Positions 24,025-37,438 of a stretch of DNA of 64,000 bases are shown here, in pieces. A model generated the notes under the pieces. That model had not been told where the DNA came from. It ran no database searches and saw only the letters and a list, made by a program, of their open reading frames with translations. The stretch spans positions 3,167,001 through 3,231,000 of the forward strand of contig NC_052622.1 of the NCBI RefSeq assembly GCF_016545825.1, in the 5' to 3' direction. The position numbers and the translations under genes were made by a program. Position 1 is the stretch's first letter. Each line of letters starts with the position of its first letter. The stretch comes from Eucalyptus grandis. Its lineage: Eukaryota > Streptophyta > Magnoliopsida > Myrtales > Myrtaceae.

Positions 24025-26996
24025 TCAAGGGAGGAGTCTTACCTGGGACGGTGAAGTGGGAACGAGGCCTGAATGTCTCGATGGAGTTTTTGGAATGGGA
24101 TCTCCAGGGGAATTGCACAATGTTGGCCTTATGAAAGGCGACTGACTCCATGCAGCGATTGGCGAACGCAAAATAGGAGTATGATTGCATGAGGAAACCG
24201 GCGTAGGGTGATATGAGGAAATTGGAGACATGATTGGCGTCCGCCAGTTTATCTGGGATGCTGATGCTGCTCCGGGCGATCGAGATAATGATGTTCTTGA
24301 AGGTACCATGCAGATGCTAATTCTAAGACAGGGTGGTAGCGGACAAGATTAGCTAAAGGAGAAAAGAGCACGTATTAATGCAACTCTCAACTAACCAGCT
24401 TCTTACTTGTTATGAACATCGACATACTCATCTGTCTCGTCCAGTATTTCTTCCTGCATCAACAGATTAATAGTTAGGCATACACATGAACGCATCAGTA
24501 GACTTATCTTTCACACGTACTGATTTCTAAAGACATAAACATAAGAAGTGGCATCAAACGGATTGAACAAGCAAATTGACAATATGCCTGAAAAGTAGAT
24601 CGGAAGTCTCTAATGATGCAAAGAGAAGCGCTATAAAATTTAGACAGGCTACTTTTACTTTCATATGGTGATAGACAATTGCATATGCTATTATCTATGT
24701 CAGATACCATTCGTCTAACCTAAACAAGATTACACCGGATCACTTACTTAATCCAAGAGGTCATCCCCAATTTATATGCTTATGCCGGTAGATGCAGAGA
24801 GAGAAGAATTTACAGACTTACAAGTGACAAGCACTATACTATTTGTCTGACCTGTAAAAGTTCCTCAATGACATCCTCCAATGTGATGATGCCGACGACT
24901 TCATCCTCTGTACTCGGGATAGATTCCCAATCTTCTTTTAAGATATTGGCCTCTCCTTGCTTCAGTTTTTTCGACTGGGGGTATGATTTTTTGTGCAGCT
25001 CAGTCATGCTCTTCTGATATGGGCTTTCCATTTCGTTATCTGTGGAGTACACAGCGGGCGAGTTACTTAACATGATAAGTTGCTCTTTCTGCCCGAATTG
25101 ATGAGCAGAGCCTGCGAAAGGTTCGCAAAAAGTTCCTAGCTTCTGTCATCACCTTAAATCGATCAGAGAAGACAATTGCTCTTACCTCTTATGTTACCTT
25201 GTTGTTTTGAATCTGAATCCACATTTATAGTGATTGTGGTGGGTTTTGCATTTTCTCCAATGTCATTTAAGCCCTTTCTGCATTTTACAACCACAGCCAT
25301 GTGGCTATGACCCTTTTGGAATTGGTTTAATATATCATATAGAGGCAAACAATCCTGAACCCTGTTAAAGATTATAAAAAATTCGTATGAAATATGCACT
25401 CTTCTGATTGTCCGGACACTTAAGCTGCTAAAAGACTATTTTGCAGAGGAAAATTTGGGAAAGAAACTCAGAATCATCAAAAACAAGTTTACCCAAAATC
25501 TAATGTACCTAGGAATTTTCCTAATGGTGACATCTTTGACAGGGGTTTCATCTTCTGGGTTGCACTTGATCAAGTTTTTCACCTGCATCCAGAAGAGAAC
25601 GGCCATAATTACAGGATAAATGAACTGACACCCAAATCCTAGAGAGAGTTTGCCTTACCAAAATTAGGCCGATTATGTTTGTTGGGCTCCCCGAGTAAAT
25701 GGGTACACGGCTATGCCCCTTCCTAATTATCAGCTCCAATGTTTTGCTAAAAAACCATACTTGAAATTATACTATAAGCAATGAAAGGATTCATATTAAA
25801 CAAAATGCAGACATGAGTGGAGCTGTACTCGTCGAGTTTAGAGTTTATGTCGAGACAATATATGTCTGATATCGGCGTCATGGCATCTTTAGCAGTCTTC
25901 TGAGTCATATCCAAAGCTCCAGCAATGATGGTTGTTTCATCGTGCGTCAATTCTCCGCCTTTCCCAGCCTAGACAATTTACATGACAATATGATCGATTT
26001 TATATTTCTTTTCTTGAAGTTCTGATCCTGCCATTCCAAGTTCATTTGTTGTGAATCCAGAAGCATACAAGGGACTTACCTTATTCCCGTGCATATCAAC
26101 AAACATTTTCAGCTCTGCCCGCCTTAGAAGTGCTGAGTGTCCTTTACCGAGCAAATAATCCAATGCCTAACATGAAATCCACAATGCCATTAGGACTACA
26201 ATGCAGTTTCGTTTATCTTACCAGAACTCAAGTTTGTTGCTTGTTATCAGTTCGAGACTAGGATTCAGTGCACTACCTTACTGATCGGGTAAGCTAAAGG
26301 GAAAGTGGCTATTACAAGCAACCGGACAACAAAAGACAATTTCGCTCCAACACTTAGCCCATATCGAGAACAAACAGCTTGTGGAATAATCTGCCGTGGA
26401 AAGAAGAGAACACTAATTCAGAGTCACTCGTCATATACCTACAAAATAAGTCGCATCGAGTGAACCCTGAATCTCTTACCTCACCGAAAGCAAGTATGAG
26501 TGTGACCGAGATCACTATAGAGGCCCACGCTGGAAGGAGCGCATCGAGGAAGATCGGCAAAGCCTTAGGAAAAAAATCATTAAGAATCAGATATCAAATA
26601 GAGACAAACCATACACAGAAAACCAAACGATGGAACGTATTTATTTACCTCCATAGCTATGGAGTTGCATATGAGAAGTGTGCATAGGAGTAAATGCTGA
26701 TTCTTAACCAAGGGAAGGATTTTTTCTGCAACCACAAGAGACCGATGAAGATTAATTACTTCAAAAGACAAATGCTAATTAAAGAGCGGAAAAGAACGGA
26801 AGATTAAAGTCCCACCCGCATTTTTCCTATCCTGAGGCCGACCGGCTTTTGCAAGAATCTCGAGATCGACCAAGCTAAGCGACATGAGTCCAAGAGTGAG
26901 GCCTGACATGAGGCCGGCGAAGCACACAAGAGAAATGCACACCACTAGATAGACCCAAAACATTGACTCGCAGCATGGCACATCATTAGCAGCCAT
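24025..26996 (-). CDS. CNNM/DUF21 domain protein with CBS pair, 12 exons
   Basis: Membrane protein of the CNNM/CorC-like family; relatives move or sense Mg2+ and other divalent ions. Exons in coding order: 26816-26996, 26649-26725, 26480-26563, 26277-26390, 26080-26166, 25829-25968, 25659-25746, 25509-25582, 25186-25361, 24852-25039, 24407-24453, 24025-24322; phases all close, giving 517 aa. DUF21 covers about residues 10-190 with hydrophobic helices ([50 protein letters not shown]). CBS motifs follow: [20 protein letters not shown]...NIIGLIL near 210-270, and [20 protein letters not shown] further on, with a charged insert (about 330-380) between. The C-terminal ~95 residues are Ser/Pro-rich and disordered. 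The start MAANDVPCC matches the family; an in-frame ATG at 27200 is considered leader sequence. Confidence 0.93.
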
Positions 26997-28700
26997 GTTA
27001 GGTCTTACGGAGTGGAATGAAAAGCTTCTGAGAAGATGACCACTGTTGCCGATAAAAATGCAGTGAAAGTTGAGGGCTATTGATATTGCAGCTTTCGGTT
27101 TATATGTGATGTCGTTGTGGCTTCTGAGAAGAAACCTTGCGAGGATAATGACAAATGACACCGACTTTGGTGCGTCATTACGAAAAAATGCCCGGCACAA
27201 GCTGCCGAGAGCTTGATAAGCGAAACTGAAACACTAGCATCGCCTTTTTCTCCACGAACCAAAGCAAAATGAGAAAGAAGCTGTCATCATCATAATGACC
27301 CGCACCAGTCACAATAACATTAGAAAAAGAAAAGGTGAAATTTCAAGAAAGAAGATGGGGAAAGAATCAATGCTGAATCTCAGCACTTGTTCATCGATTA
27401 TCAGCATTAAGGAGACGAATTGTTCCAGGGAAGGTGCAACAACTGAAACCGAGGCAGTACATATGTGGGAACACAATATGCATATCGTCAAACTAGGAAT
27501 CTCTACTCTTCAACCGATGATTTTGCTTCCACGAGGAATTGACCCTCCAAAGAACCATGAAACTCTGCATGTCCCATCTCAGTAAAATACTCTGAATAAT
27601 TCCGCCTAACTAATGCATCGCCAATCTGTCATGCATGCGCAGAGCGTTCAAGCTCGGACCCAATAACATATTCAATCCGAAGTCAGCTACAGCAACGATC
27701 GTGTAGCAGGTACAGCCGCTTGAACCTCTTATTTTATTAATACATCAGCACATAAGTAGCTGGCTATCTTAACCCACGAGATACTCCAATTAAGGATAGA
27801 ATAGACCACCTTACTTATTCCTGGGATCATGCTGGGCAATTGGGCAGATCTTTGTTTATTTTTTTGGTAAGGTTTTTATTTTTTATTTTTGGTAAGGAGG
27901 GCAGATCTTTGTTGGGCTGTGGAAAACAAAACAATAAAAGGGTGCTAAATGAATTTCTCTTATTAAAGAAGAACCATTATTGAATGTGATTACTGAAAAC
28001 GACTTAATTAGGTATAAGAGTTGATGACGATATAGGACCCAGTAAGTGCCTGCCTAAAAAGCACCGCTTTTACGTCCCCAGCCACCATCTGCTTTCTCGA
28101 GTAGAGCACTGATTGATTGAGTTTTAATTTAGGTAAGATTAGGTAGGACCGAGTTTTAGAAAGATTGAGAAGGATGGATTCAGGTTTCTTCCAATAAAAT
28201 AATCTGCTCGTCCTTCCCATATTAGCACGCAATCATTTCATGTTGAGAGATAAAGAAATGACATGGAAAAGGAAATTCGACAAAGTTCTTAGTTTATTTC
28301 TATGTAGCAATGAAGAGCATGTGAATCCGCTTTTCAGGATGACCATCTAAAATAACAGGATATTATAATATCGATTACAAGCAATTGGGAAGATATCTAG
28401 AATCTCCTAAATATTCTAAATATTTCGAACATTGAAAATGCCAAACCACTGTATCCTTGAAATGCATTACGTTACTTGTCGTGGATGCATTGAGATTGCC
28501 ATCAATTTTTAGGATTTAAGATATCATATTATGTTGAAGTGATATATTGATTCTTTACTTTATAACACTTATATTATTGTAAAACTAAAGTATCTGGACT
28601 TTATGTTGTTTGTTTTATAAGGCTTACTTATTGGAGAGGCTTCTATTCTTCGAGCTTGCCCATTGTTATCAAACTTCTATCGATTGATTAATATCACAAG
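26997..28700. other. Upstream region of CNNM gene; source of the 35-36.5 kb duplicate
   Basis: No gene is seen. The sequence is nevertheless matched along most of its length by 35010-36540 downstream, for example the phrase AGCACCGCTTTTACGTCC (near 28059 and 35967), which shows that the duplication included the gene's 5' flank. Confidence 0.55.
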
Positions 28701-28799
28701 ATAAACGGCTCGAGGATTTTGTGACTTATGTGTCCTCCACGAATTTAATATCAAATAGACAAATTAAATAAACTCATTACAATTTTTCATGATTAATGT

Positions 28800-30150
28800 C
28801 AACTTCAGAAAATAAGATCCAATTAAGTAAAGAGGAACGTCGGCATGCGGAGCTTGAGACACATGCATGTAAAAGGACGACACAAATTGATATATGTTAA
28901 GGAGTCTATGTCTAACGTTGATATACGAAACTCATGCCCATGTTAAATTAAATAATATTGAACACGTTACTTTATATATATAAATATATATATTCTATTT
29001 TATGGAGTCAGTGAGATAGCAATATTGTTTTATTTTGTTGATTTTACATGTAAATTATCTTAGTACAGTCATAGTCGTAGCGTCGGGTGAATGGATTTCA
29101 CTATCAAGAGTGCCAGAGTGAAGACATCGATTATGCCACAACGAGGAGGTGAAAACAATGCTTATTATTTTATTTTGGTGTTTGCCGGTATCTTGCAGAA
29201 TATTCGAACTATTCCTTTCGATTTTTTTATAAATTAAAAATCTCAAATTGATCATCGATCCCAATTTCTCTAGGATTTTTGTGATTCTCATTTGTTAAGA
29301 TTCCTATTGCGTTGGTTCTTTCTTCTTTTTTTTGCCTATTTTATGGGGCTAAAACTAGCCGATTATTTTTGCAGGGCCGTTAATAATGCACATCCACTAA
29401 AAAGGCATGCATTTAAGGGTATTTGACTTAAATTATGGGCTCTATTTATTTTGCGAAAAATGAATTATTTGACAAAAGAATGCGTATAAATAATCGTTTA
29501 TATTACTTGAAACAATTAGAGAGCATTATTTCTATTGTCGATTATAATATATTTATAAATATTTTTATGAACGATGAAAATATTTTCTATTCATTTATTT
29601 TTATATGAGATAAATCATTATTTCAGAACAAAAAAACGTTTTTTAATTTATCAATTTTTGATGAAATAAACGGAGGGTATGCCGACGCAACTCTCTTCGA
29701 ACTTCAGACAATCGGATTTGATAAGTCGAGATGAAACCATGGCACGCGAAGAATGAGACACCGGCGTATAAAAAGTGATGGCACAGGCCGTGAATGATAG
29801 GTTAAAGGTAGGCTACGACGTCCCACTTCAATTTAGAAACACGCATGCACACGTGGAATCAACTTCGAATCCTAAAACTTGGATTTTTGTTGAACACGTC
29901 ATGTGTACTACTTTGTTTTTTATTTAATGGAGTCGGTGAGATAGCAACGAGGCTTTTGTTTTTTAGTTTTAGAGGTAATTAATCTTAGTATAGTTTATAT
30001 AGTACTTACGTCGGGTGATTTTGGTCAACTTTCTAATGAATATACAGTTAAATGGATTTCACTATCAAGCCCGCCAGAGTTTGTACCTCTGAATATGCCA
30101 TATGACGAGGCGAAAAAATCTTCTTTATTTTATTGGAATGTCTACCTATA
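28800..30150. repeat. Diverged tandem duplication
   Basis: The stretch 28840-29140 resembles 29730-30110: both carry ATGGAGTC-GTGAGATAGCAA, then CTTAGTA, a CGTCGGGTGA motif, ATGGATTTCACTATCAAG and a following GCCAGAGT. Similarity is patchy, so the event is old. I see no coding content. Confidence 0.5.
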
Positions 30151-30625
30151 TCTTTCGGAATATTTCAAATTGGGTTGATTTGTATTGAACCATTTTAATG
30201 GATTAATTTGGGTAAAGGAATGTCATTATTTCAATCGGTCAATTTGGGTGGAACAATTATCGATTTTTTTAAGAGATAAAAAAAAATGTGATTATTAATA
30301 GGTTAATTTGGGCTGAATCATGATCTAAATCCGACATGACTCACCTATTTAACCGTCCTAATTCAAACTAGCCCTTTTGATTTCTTTTTAAATGTTTTTT
30401 AACTTACAAGTAAAGATCTCGAATTGATAATTGATCAGTTGTCGCTAGGTTTGATCTAATTTACATTTTTTTTATGATTTTTATCGTGTCATTTTTTTAT
30501 AAGTTTTCTTAGGGGTGTCAAAAACCAAACCAAAAACCAAACCCAACCAAACCGAAAAACTCACCTAGGAAATTGTTTCCTAGATTCAATTACTCCTCAA
30601 TTGAAATGGCAATTCCTAGATTCGA

Positions 30626-30862
30626 TTTAAGTTTTTCCTAATTTACAAGTCTTGGTTGTTTTTTCTTTCTAATTTCCATTTCACCAACAAACCGCACCCA
30701 ATCTCACTCGCCGAAGCACCAATTCAATCTCCCAAAGATCAACGATGGCTTCCTCCGACCCCAACCCAGTCTTCATCACCGCCGACTCCATCCACGCCCT
30801 CCTCCGTCCATATCCCTTTCTGCCACTCACCCCCTCTCCGCCGCCTCCTCTTCCTACTAGCC
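30626..30862 (+). pseudogene. 5' fragment of the SARD4-like gene
   Basis: The sequence from about 30650 closely resembles the leader and first codons of the gene at 38978. Reading from ATG 30745 it gives MASSDPNPVFITADSIHALL, compared with MASSNPNP...IFVTADSIHALL in the full gene, then diverges into Pro-rich nonsense and ends at the border of the CNNM duplicate. The repeated NP codons that expand in the full gene are present only twice here. It is a truncated copy with no enzyme core. Confidence 0.75.
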
Positions 30863-31165
30863 AGAACACTTAAGCTGCCAAAAGACTACTTTGCAGAGGA
30901 AATTTGGTAAAAAGAAACTCAAGAATTATAAAATAATTTTTTAAAAAAAAAAAGCCAATTTCCCTAACAGTAACATCTTTGAAAGGGGTTTCATCTTCCG
31001 GGCGGGCACTTGATCCATTTTTCACCTTCGTCCAGAAGATATGCAAACTTGATATGAGCTGTACTCGTCGAGTTTAGAAATTATGTTGAGACAAATTAAG
31101 TTTGATATCGGCGCTGGGCATCTTTAGCACTCTTAAGTCATATCCAAAGTGGAGATATGAAGTCT

Positions 31166-32576
31166 GATAGAAAAAATTAATATTAAGGTTTGGAGCTAAT
31201 GACATATATGTAATTTCCATCGTTAAAGTTTGAAACCCTGAAACTTGTTACTCTAATACTGACTCAATTAGTGAAGATATTATCCAATACAGCACTATGA
31301 TTTTTCCTTTTCTAATTTCGAAAGGGTTTCCACACAAAAATTCATTTGTCTTCTTTATTTATTCTACTTTGAGATCCGCAATCTTAACAACTGGTATCAG
31401 AACCTAGTTTAGGGAAATAGTGGGAGCACCGAATATGGACGAAGGGAGGGTGAAGATTGATTGATTTGATAGCAATGACTTTGGTTGCTGAAAGATGCAC
31501 ATCAAGGATTTGCTGTATCAAAAGAACTTGCATCAGCCTCTATAGAGAAGAGAATCAGATTTGATAAAGCAAGCATAGTGGGAAGTGTTAGATCAGTAAG
31601 CTCTAGGTGTGCTCCGTCTCACATTGGTGCGAATCGTTGCCTTCAACATCGCCAATGAGAAGACAACGATGGATTTTGATGAGGGCGTTGTCCAACATGC
31701 ACGAGAAAACTTCTACATCAAACAAGGTATATTTAACGCGTCGTCTTTTCAATCTAAAGATGGACGAAAGTGCTTCTGTAATAGATCACATTAACGAATT
31801 CAACCCAATTGCAACTCGGTTGAGTGCGGCGAAAATCAAATTCGATGATGAGGTAAAAGCTTTAATTGTGTAAACTGTGATTGCAATGAGCAATTCATTT
31901 AGTCAGAAAAAGTTGAAGCTTCAAGAAATCCGAGATTTCATTCTTAGTGAGGATATTCACAAAAGAGATTTGGGTGAATTTTCAAGTGTTGCTTTAAATA
32001 CCAAAGCCATAGGTAGAAGCAATCAACGGGGGTGGAACCAATATTGTGTTAGATCAAAATCTAGAGGGAGAAGCAAATCGAGACCTCGTATTGAAATAAT
32101 TTGCCAGAATTGTGAAAAGAATGGCCATTTGAGACGAGATAGTAGATACCCAAACAAGGAAATTCAATATCAAGCTCGAAATCAAGGGGAAGAGAAATTT
32201 TGAGTACAACTCTTGAAGAGATGCTTGACAACAATGCTTTAATATTAAGCATTGATAGTCCTATTGAATCTTGGATTCTAGGCTCATGTGTGTTTTTTCA
32301 CTCTACTTCGTGTAAATAATTAAGAGATAAGTGCACCAAAATTCCTAAAACTTGTTATAAAAGTACAATTGGATCCTTAAACTTGTCAAATTGATGCAAT
32401 CGTGTCATTCTATTAATTTCGTCCAATTTGATTAACAAAAAATGCTAACATGATCTTTTTTAATATCTTCTCTCCTTTATGTGACAATGACATAGCTAAA
32501 TAATGAAATGTAGGGCTAAAATGAAGTTGTTTTTATCCAAATATGATTTTTTTTTTAAAAAATTAAAAATAAGCTA

Positions 32577-32615
<39 letters not shown>

Positions 32616-33735
32616 GTAAAAAAAGAAGAAGGATAAAACAATAGTGAGGGCCACCCTCATAGCTGCCACCCACCATTGCTAAGAAGGGCCAACTAGGGTG
32701 GAGGATGGCCGGTTAGGGTTGCCAGGCCATAGGCAGTGGCTAACAACTTTTGCTGACTCAAGCTAGGGCTTGTAGGCGCCTCGCCTAGAGTTGAGGAAGT
32801 TATGATTAGTTACATGACTAATTCGGGAATAAAGCATTAAGATATTTGAAAGGCACTTCGGTTATATCATTTATGTTTTATTAAAAAAAAAAAAACAATG
32901 TAACTTTACAAGACTTCGTGGATGTAGATCTTTAAGGTGACTCAAACAATAGGAAAAGCACCTCGAATTATATTTTACCTTAGGTGGTACTGCAATCAGT
33001 GATGTCTAAACTTCAAAAGTGTGTCTCTCTCAACTATTGAAGTAGAGTCTATTACAAGGTTTTAAGTTGGTAGGGAAATGATTTGGTTGAAAAATCTTCT
33101 AAAAGACTAGGCAAGAAGCAGGATGGTAGCGTTCTTTTTAATGAAAATCAAGCTGATATTTGTCTTGAAAAGAATTTGAAATCTCATTCAATGACAAAGC
33201 ACATTGAGTTGAAGTATCATCATATTCATCAACTGATAGATGATGAGACATTGTCATTGAAGAAGATTCTTGGCAAATATGTTAACAAAAGTCGTCACCA
33301 TTGAAAAACTATGGCTGTACATTGCCCTGGTTAACTTTCATGGAGTTGTCGCCCTAGGGCAATTTGGGTTACAAAGACTAGTGAATACTATGACAGACTA
33401 TTGTTATTTTGAAGATTACTTTCCAAGTGAGAGGCTAACGAAGTTGTGGAATCTAATAGAGAAAAGTAGTATCAAGGCAAAGAGCTTTTATTTTTAATGG
33501 CATAAATAATTTCCATTGTAATTATATATGCCTAGAAATCTTATTATATGTTAGGGCAATACCTTTTGTAGTTGTAATGCTGGAATTGAAGCCTGAAATT
33601 TGTAACTCTATTACTGATATTGATGGCGAAGAGATTGCCAAGTGCGGTATTGTGATTTTTTCTCTTTTTCTGATTTTGAAAGGGTTTTTTTTTTTTTTTT
33701 TTTTTGGTAAAAATTCGCTTGTCTTCTTCATTTAG
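31166..33735 (+). mobile_element. Deleted Copia retrotransposon inside the CNNM pseudogene
   Basis: Related LTR-like ends (about 31166-31389 and 33445-33735) share the order AATTTCCAT, GAAA-TTGT-ACTCTA, GTGATTTTT and CGCTTGTCTTCTT-type words. A primer site, TGGTATCAGAAC (31392-31403), follows the left LTR. Gag remains at about 31430-32200, including a zinc knuckle CQNCEKNGHLRRD near 32103 in which the last Cys is Ser. RNase H remains at 33083-33320 (FNENQADICL, TKHIELKYHHI, ANMLTKVVT in a shifted frame). Protease, integrase and reverse transcriptase are missing, so it is dead. Confidence 0.75.
32315..32890. repeat. Long-TIR element remnant within the Copia element
   Basis: An AT-rich left arm (about 32325-32460, TCCTAAAACTTG...) leads to an (AT)n run (about 32578-32616) and a GC-rich core (32640-32810, GAGGGCCACCCTC, GCCTCGCCTAGAG). 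The right arm is not clear. It resembles the elements at 14720 and 58820 in architecture. Confidence 0.4.
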
Positions 33736-35015
33736 GAACATGACAATATGATCAACTTTGAATTTTTTTCAAGTTGCGATCCTGCCATTCCAAGTTCGAT
33801 TGTTGTAAATACTGAAGCAGACACGGGACTCGCCTTACTCCCGTGCATATCCACTAACATTTTCAGCTCTGCCCGCCGTACAAGTGCCAAGTGTCCTTTG
33901 TAGAGCGAGCAATCCAATGCCCAATACGAGCTACCACGATGCAGTTTCTTTTTGTTACCAGAACACAAGTTCACTGATTGTTTTTAGTTCGAGACTAGGA
34001 TTCAGCGCATTACCTTACTGATCGGGTAAGCGATAGGGATGGCGACTATTTCGAGCAACTGGACGACAAAGGACAATGTCGTCTTAACACTTAGCCCCTA
34101 CCGAGAACAAACAACATGTGAAATAATCTGTCATGAGAAGGAAAGTGTGAAATTTTGTAAGATCATAACTAACTGTTGTAAAAGATTAAGTTATTAGATG
34201 AATGTATGATTTATTATTTAAATATTCCAAACCTTTCCCTCATGCTTAGTATGGTCTTTTTGCCTAGTACTAAGCGTGCATTAAATGGGCTCAGAAAATA
34301 TTTGAATTCGGGATCTCCAGCTTTGATATCATGTAAAATTTTGTGATACCACAGTCAACTCTTTTAAAAACTTAAGCTATTATATGAATACATTAGTTAT
34401 TATTAAAATATTTTAACAGAGAGAACAATTTTTCAGAGTCACCGCCAGATACTTATATTAAAAGTTGCATTGAGGGAACTCCCAATCTCTCACCTCACCA
34501 AAAGCGAGTACGAGTGCGACCAAAATCAATCCAGAGGCCCATTTTTTGGAAGAAGCACATCAAGGAAGACCGGCAAAGTCTTTGGACAAATCATCAAGAA
34601 TGAGATACCAAATAGAGAAACCATACATACCAAAATAAAACAAAAGAACTTCTTTATTTACCTCCATAGCCACGGAGTGCATATGGGAAGTGTACATAGG
34701 AGTAAATGCTGATTCTAAACCAAGGGAAGGATTTTTCCTGCGACCACGAGTGATCAATGAAGATGAATTACTTCAAAAGACAAATGCTATCTAAAGAGTG
34801 GAACAGAGAGGAGGATTAAAGTTCTTGCATTTTTCCTATCCTGAGGCTGACTGGCTTTCAACAGAATCTCGAGATCGACCAAGCTAAGTGGCATGAGTCC
34901 CAGAGTGACACCCGACATGAGGCCGGCGAAGCACACAAGAGCAATGCGTACCACTAGATGGACCCAAAACATGGACTCGCAGCATGGCACATCATTACAT
35001 CCATTTAAGGCCACG

Positions 35016-36532
35016 GGGAGTGGATGAAAAGCTTTTGAGAAGTTGACTATTATTGCAGATAAGAATGAAGTGAAAGTTGGGGGCTGTAGCTTTCGGCTTG
35101 TAGGGGAATGTTGTTTTGACTTCAGAGACCAAGTCTTGCGAGGATGATAACACCGACTTTGGTGCGTCATCACAGGAAAATCAAAATGCCCAGTCCTAAC
35201 TGCCAAAGACTTGATAAGTGAAACTGCAACACTAGCATTACCTTTTTCTTCATGAGCGAAAACAAAATGGGAGACAAGCTGTCGCCATCCATTATCACCC
35301 ACACCAATCACAATAAGATTAAAAAAGGAGATAGAGAAAATGGGCCATTGCTGAATCCTAGCATTTGTTCCTCAGTTACCAGCTTGAAGAAGAAGAAGAA
35401 TTGTTCTAGGGAAGGTGCAACAACTGAAACTAAGCCAGTATGTATGATATATGTGAATACAATATTTATAGTCAAACTGGGAATATCTTCTCTTCAACCG
35501 ATGATTTTGCTTCCGCAAGGAACTGGAAATCACCTTCCGAAGAACGAGGAAACTTCGCATGTCCCGTTCCATTAAAATAGTGTGAAAAACTCATTTAATT
35601 TATGCATCTTCAATCTGCCATGCATGCACAGGTCATGCATGGCCAGAACAATCAAGATTCGGACCCAATAACATAACAAATCCGAAGGGGGCTATAGCAG
35701 CAATCGTGTAGCAGGTATCGCACTTTGTACTCCTTGTTTTAATAATACATCTGCACATAGATAGCTGGCTATCTTAACCCATGAGATGTTCCAATAAAGG
35801 ACGGAAGAGACCACCTTGCTTCATCCCTGCGACCGTGCTAAACAATGGGGCGAGTCCTTCTTTAGTTGTAGAAAAAATGGTATTAAAATGGATTGAGATT
35901 GATAGTGACTCAGCTAGGCATTAAAGATGAATGACGGCAGGCCCAGAGGCGCCTGCCTCAAGAGCACCGCTTTTACGTCCGAAACCACTGTCTACTTTAT
36001 TTGAGTAGCATGGACTTGGTCAGGTTTTAAGTTGGACCGGTTCATTAAAACAATCGAGAAGAATGGAATCAGGTTTCTTCTACCACTTGTCCTTCCCCAT
36101 GTAGCATGAGATTTGTCTCGAGTCAAGAGATAAGAATAATGCGGAAAAGAAAATTTAAAGAGATTTTGTATATTTTTATATACATAATGAAGAGTACACC
36201 AATCGACTTTCAAAGATGACTATCTATAATAACAAACTATTACAATGTTAATTACAGTTAATCAGAAAGATGTCCAAAATCTCCCCAATATCCCAGGTAT
36301 TTTTAACATCCAGAGTGTCAAGCCTCTGTTTCCTCGAAATGCATTAGCTCAATTGTCACGCAAGCATTGAGACTCCCATCAAATTTTTAAGGATTTTCTA
36401 CGTTGAGGGAAAAAAATACTATACTATATTGAAATGGTAGAATGGTTCTTAACTTTATAATGAAGGATGTGTAATAACAAATAACATTTATATTATTATA
36501 GTATTAAAATATCCCGACTTTACGTTGTTTGG
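35016..36532. repeat. Duplicate of the CNNM upstream region
   Basis: Matches 27000-28620 in the same order, including the phrase CTTTTACGTCC near 35970 and CTCGAAATGCATTA near 36333 (CTTGAAATGCATTA near 28455). It continues the pseudogene duplication upstream of exon 1 and shows that one segment of at least 3 kb was copied. Confidence 0.7.
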
Positions 36533-36540
36533 TATACAAG

Positions 36541-37430
36541 AGTTAGAGGTGTCAAAATGGGTCTTAAACCTATATATGACCCATTTAAATCATAAATATT
36601 TTGAAGGGACTAGTTAAATGGGTCTTAAGTGGATTGAACTTAAAGACCCATTTCCAACCCAAGCCTCACACTCTCTCTTTCCCCCCTTATAAAAATGTGT
36701 TTTTTTTAAAATCAAAATTAGAATTATTTTTTTATATTTATTTTTTCCTTTATTTTTTTCTTTCTTCTTCCTCCTTCCTTAGCCAGTGGTTGGCACAATA
36801 ACGGTCGGTGGCCAAGTGAGGCTCGAGCTCACTAGCGTCAAGCGAGCTCGAGCCTCGTCGATCCGGCAAGAATCGTCATCATGGCCGACGGCGAACCGAA
36901 GAAGAAGAAAAAAATAAAAGAAAAGAGAAAAAGAAAAATAATTAAAAATTATATTTTTAAATAATCATAAATTATTTTTTATAAAATAAAAAAATCGATT
37001 TTTTAAAATTTTTTATAAAAATTATAAAAATTATCCATTAAATTTGTAATGCATTAAAGTGTTTTAACAATACATTTAAAATATATATATATATAAGAAA
37101 TAAGCTTTCTTAGGTTTAGTTAAAAGTTTTTCACATTTTCTATTTTATTTACTAATTTTTTATTGTTTAATTTACTTTTTAAATTTGATGTGAAGTTTTT
37201 ATTCAAGTAACATATATGTGAAGAGCTTAAAGTGAATTAAATGGATTGGAGTGGACTAGCCTAAATTGAGTTAAATATTAATGTGTTTCGATACTGTGGA
37301 TTGGGTCGAATATAGGTCATCAAATTTATATTGCATGAAAAATGGGTCAAAACGGATTAAATGAATTAATATGAATCAGACTATTTTCAACTCCACCAAA
37401 ACCCGACCCGACCTACTCATTTGACGGCCC
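36541..37430. mobile_element. hAT-like non-autonomous element
   Basis: An exact 8-bp duplication, TATACAAG, flanks the element (36533-36540 and 37431-37438), the size made by hAT transposases. The ends are imperfect inverted repeats (AGAGGTGTCAAAATGGGT near the left; the right end reads CTCATTTGACGGCCC). The paralogous sequence near 28620 lacks the insert, giving an empty site. AT-rich arms enclose a GC-rich core (36780-36900) with GAGGCTCGAGCTCAC and GAGCTCGAGCCTCG. No transposase is encoded. Confidence 0.75.
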
Positions 37431-37438
37431 TATACAAG

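Larger units (their letters stand above)
30866..35015 (-). pseudogene. Broken partial copy of the CNNM/DUF21 gene
   Basis: Minus-strand remnants of exons 1-6 and 8 of the intact gene at 24025-26996. Exon 1 lies near 34840-35010 ([27 protein letters not shown]), exon 2 near 34670-34750, exon 3 near 34490-34580, exon 4 near 34015-34130, exon 5 near 33840-33930 (RRAELKMLVDMHG), exon 6 near 31055-31160 and exon 8 near 30955-31033. Exon 7 is deleted, as exon 8 runs directly into exon 6. The start codon region has lost a base, exon 1 has lost its GT donor, exon 6 is cut, and a Copia element sits between exons 5 and 6. It cannot make the parent protein. Confidence 0.88.

Noticed and set aside
33270..33497. 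Separate small gene beginning MANMLTKVVT
   Set aside because: It is the frameshifted continuation of Copia RNase H followed by LTR-proximal sequence.
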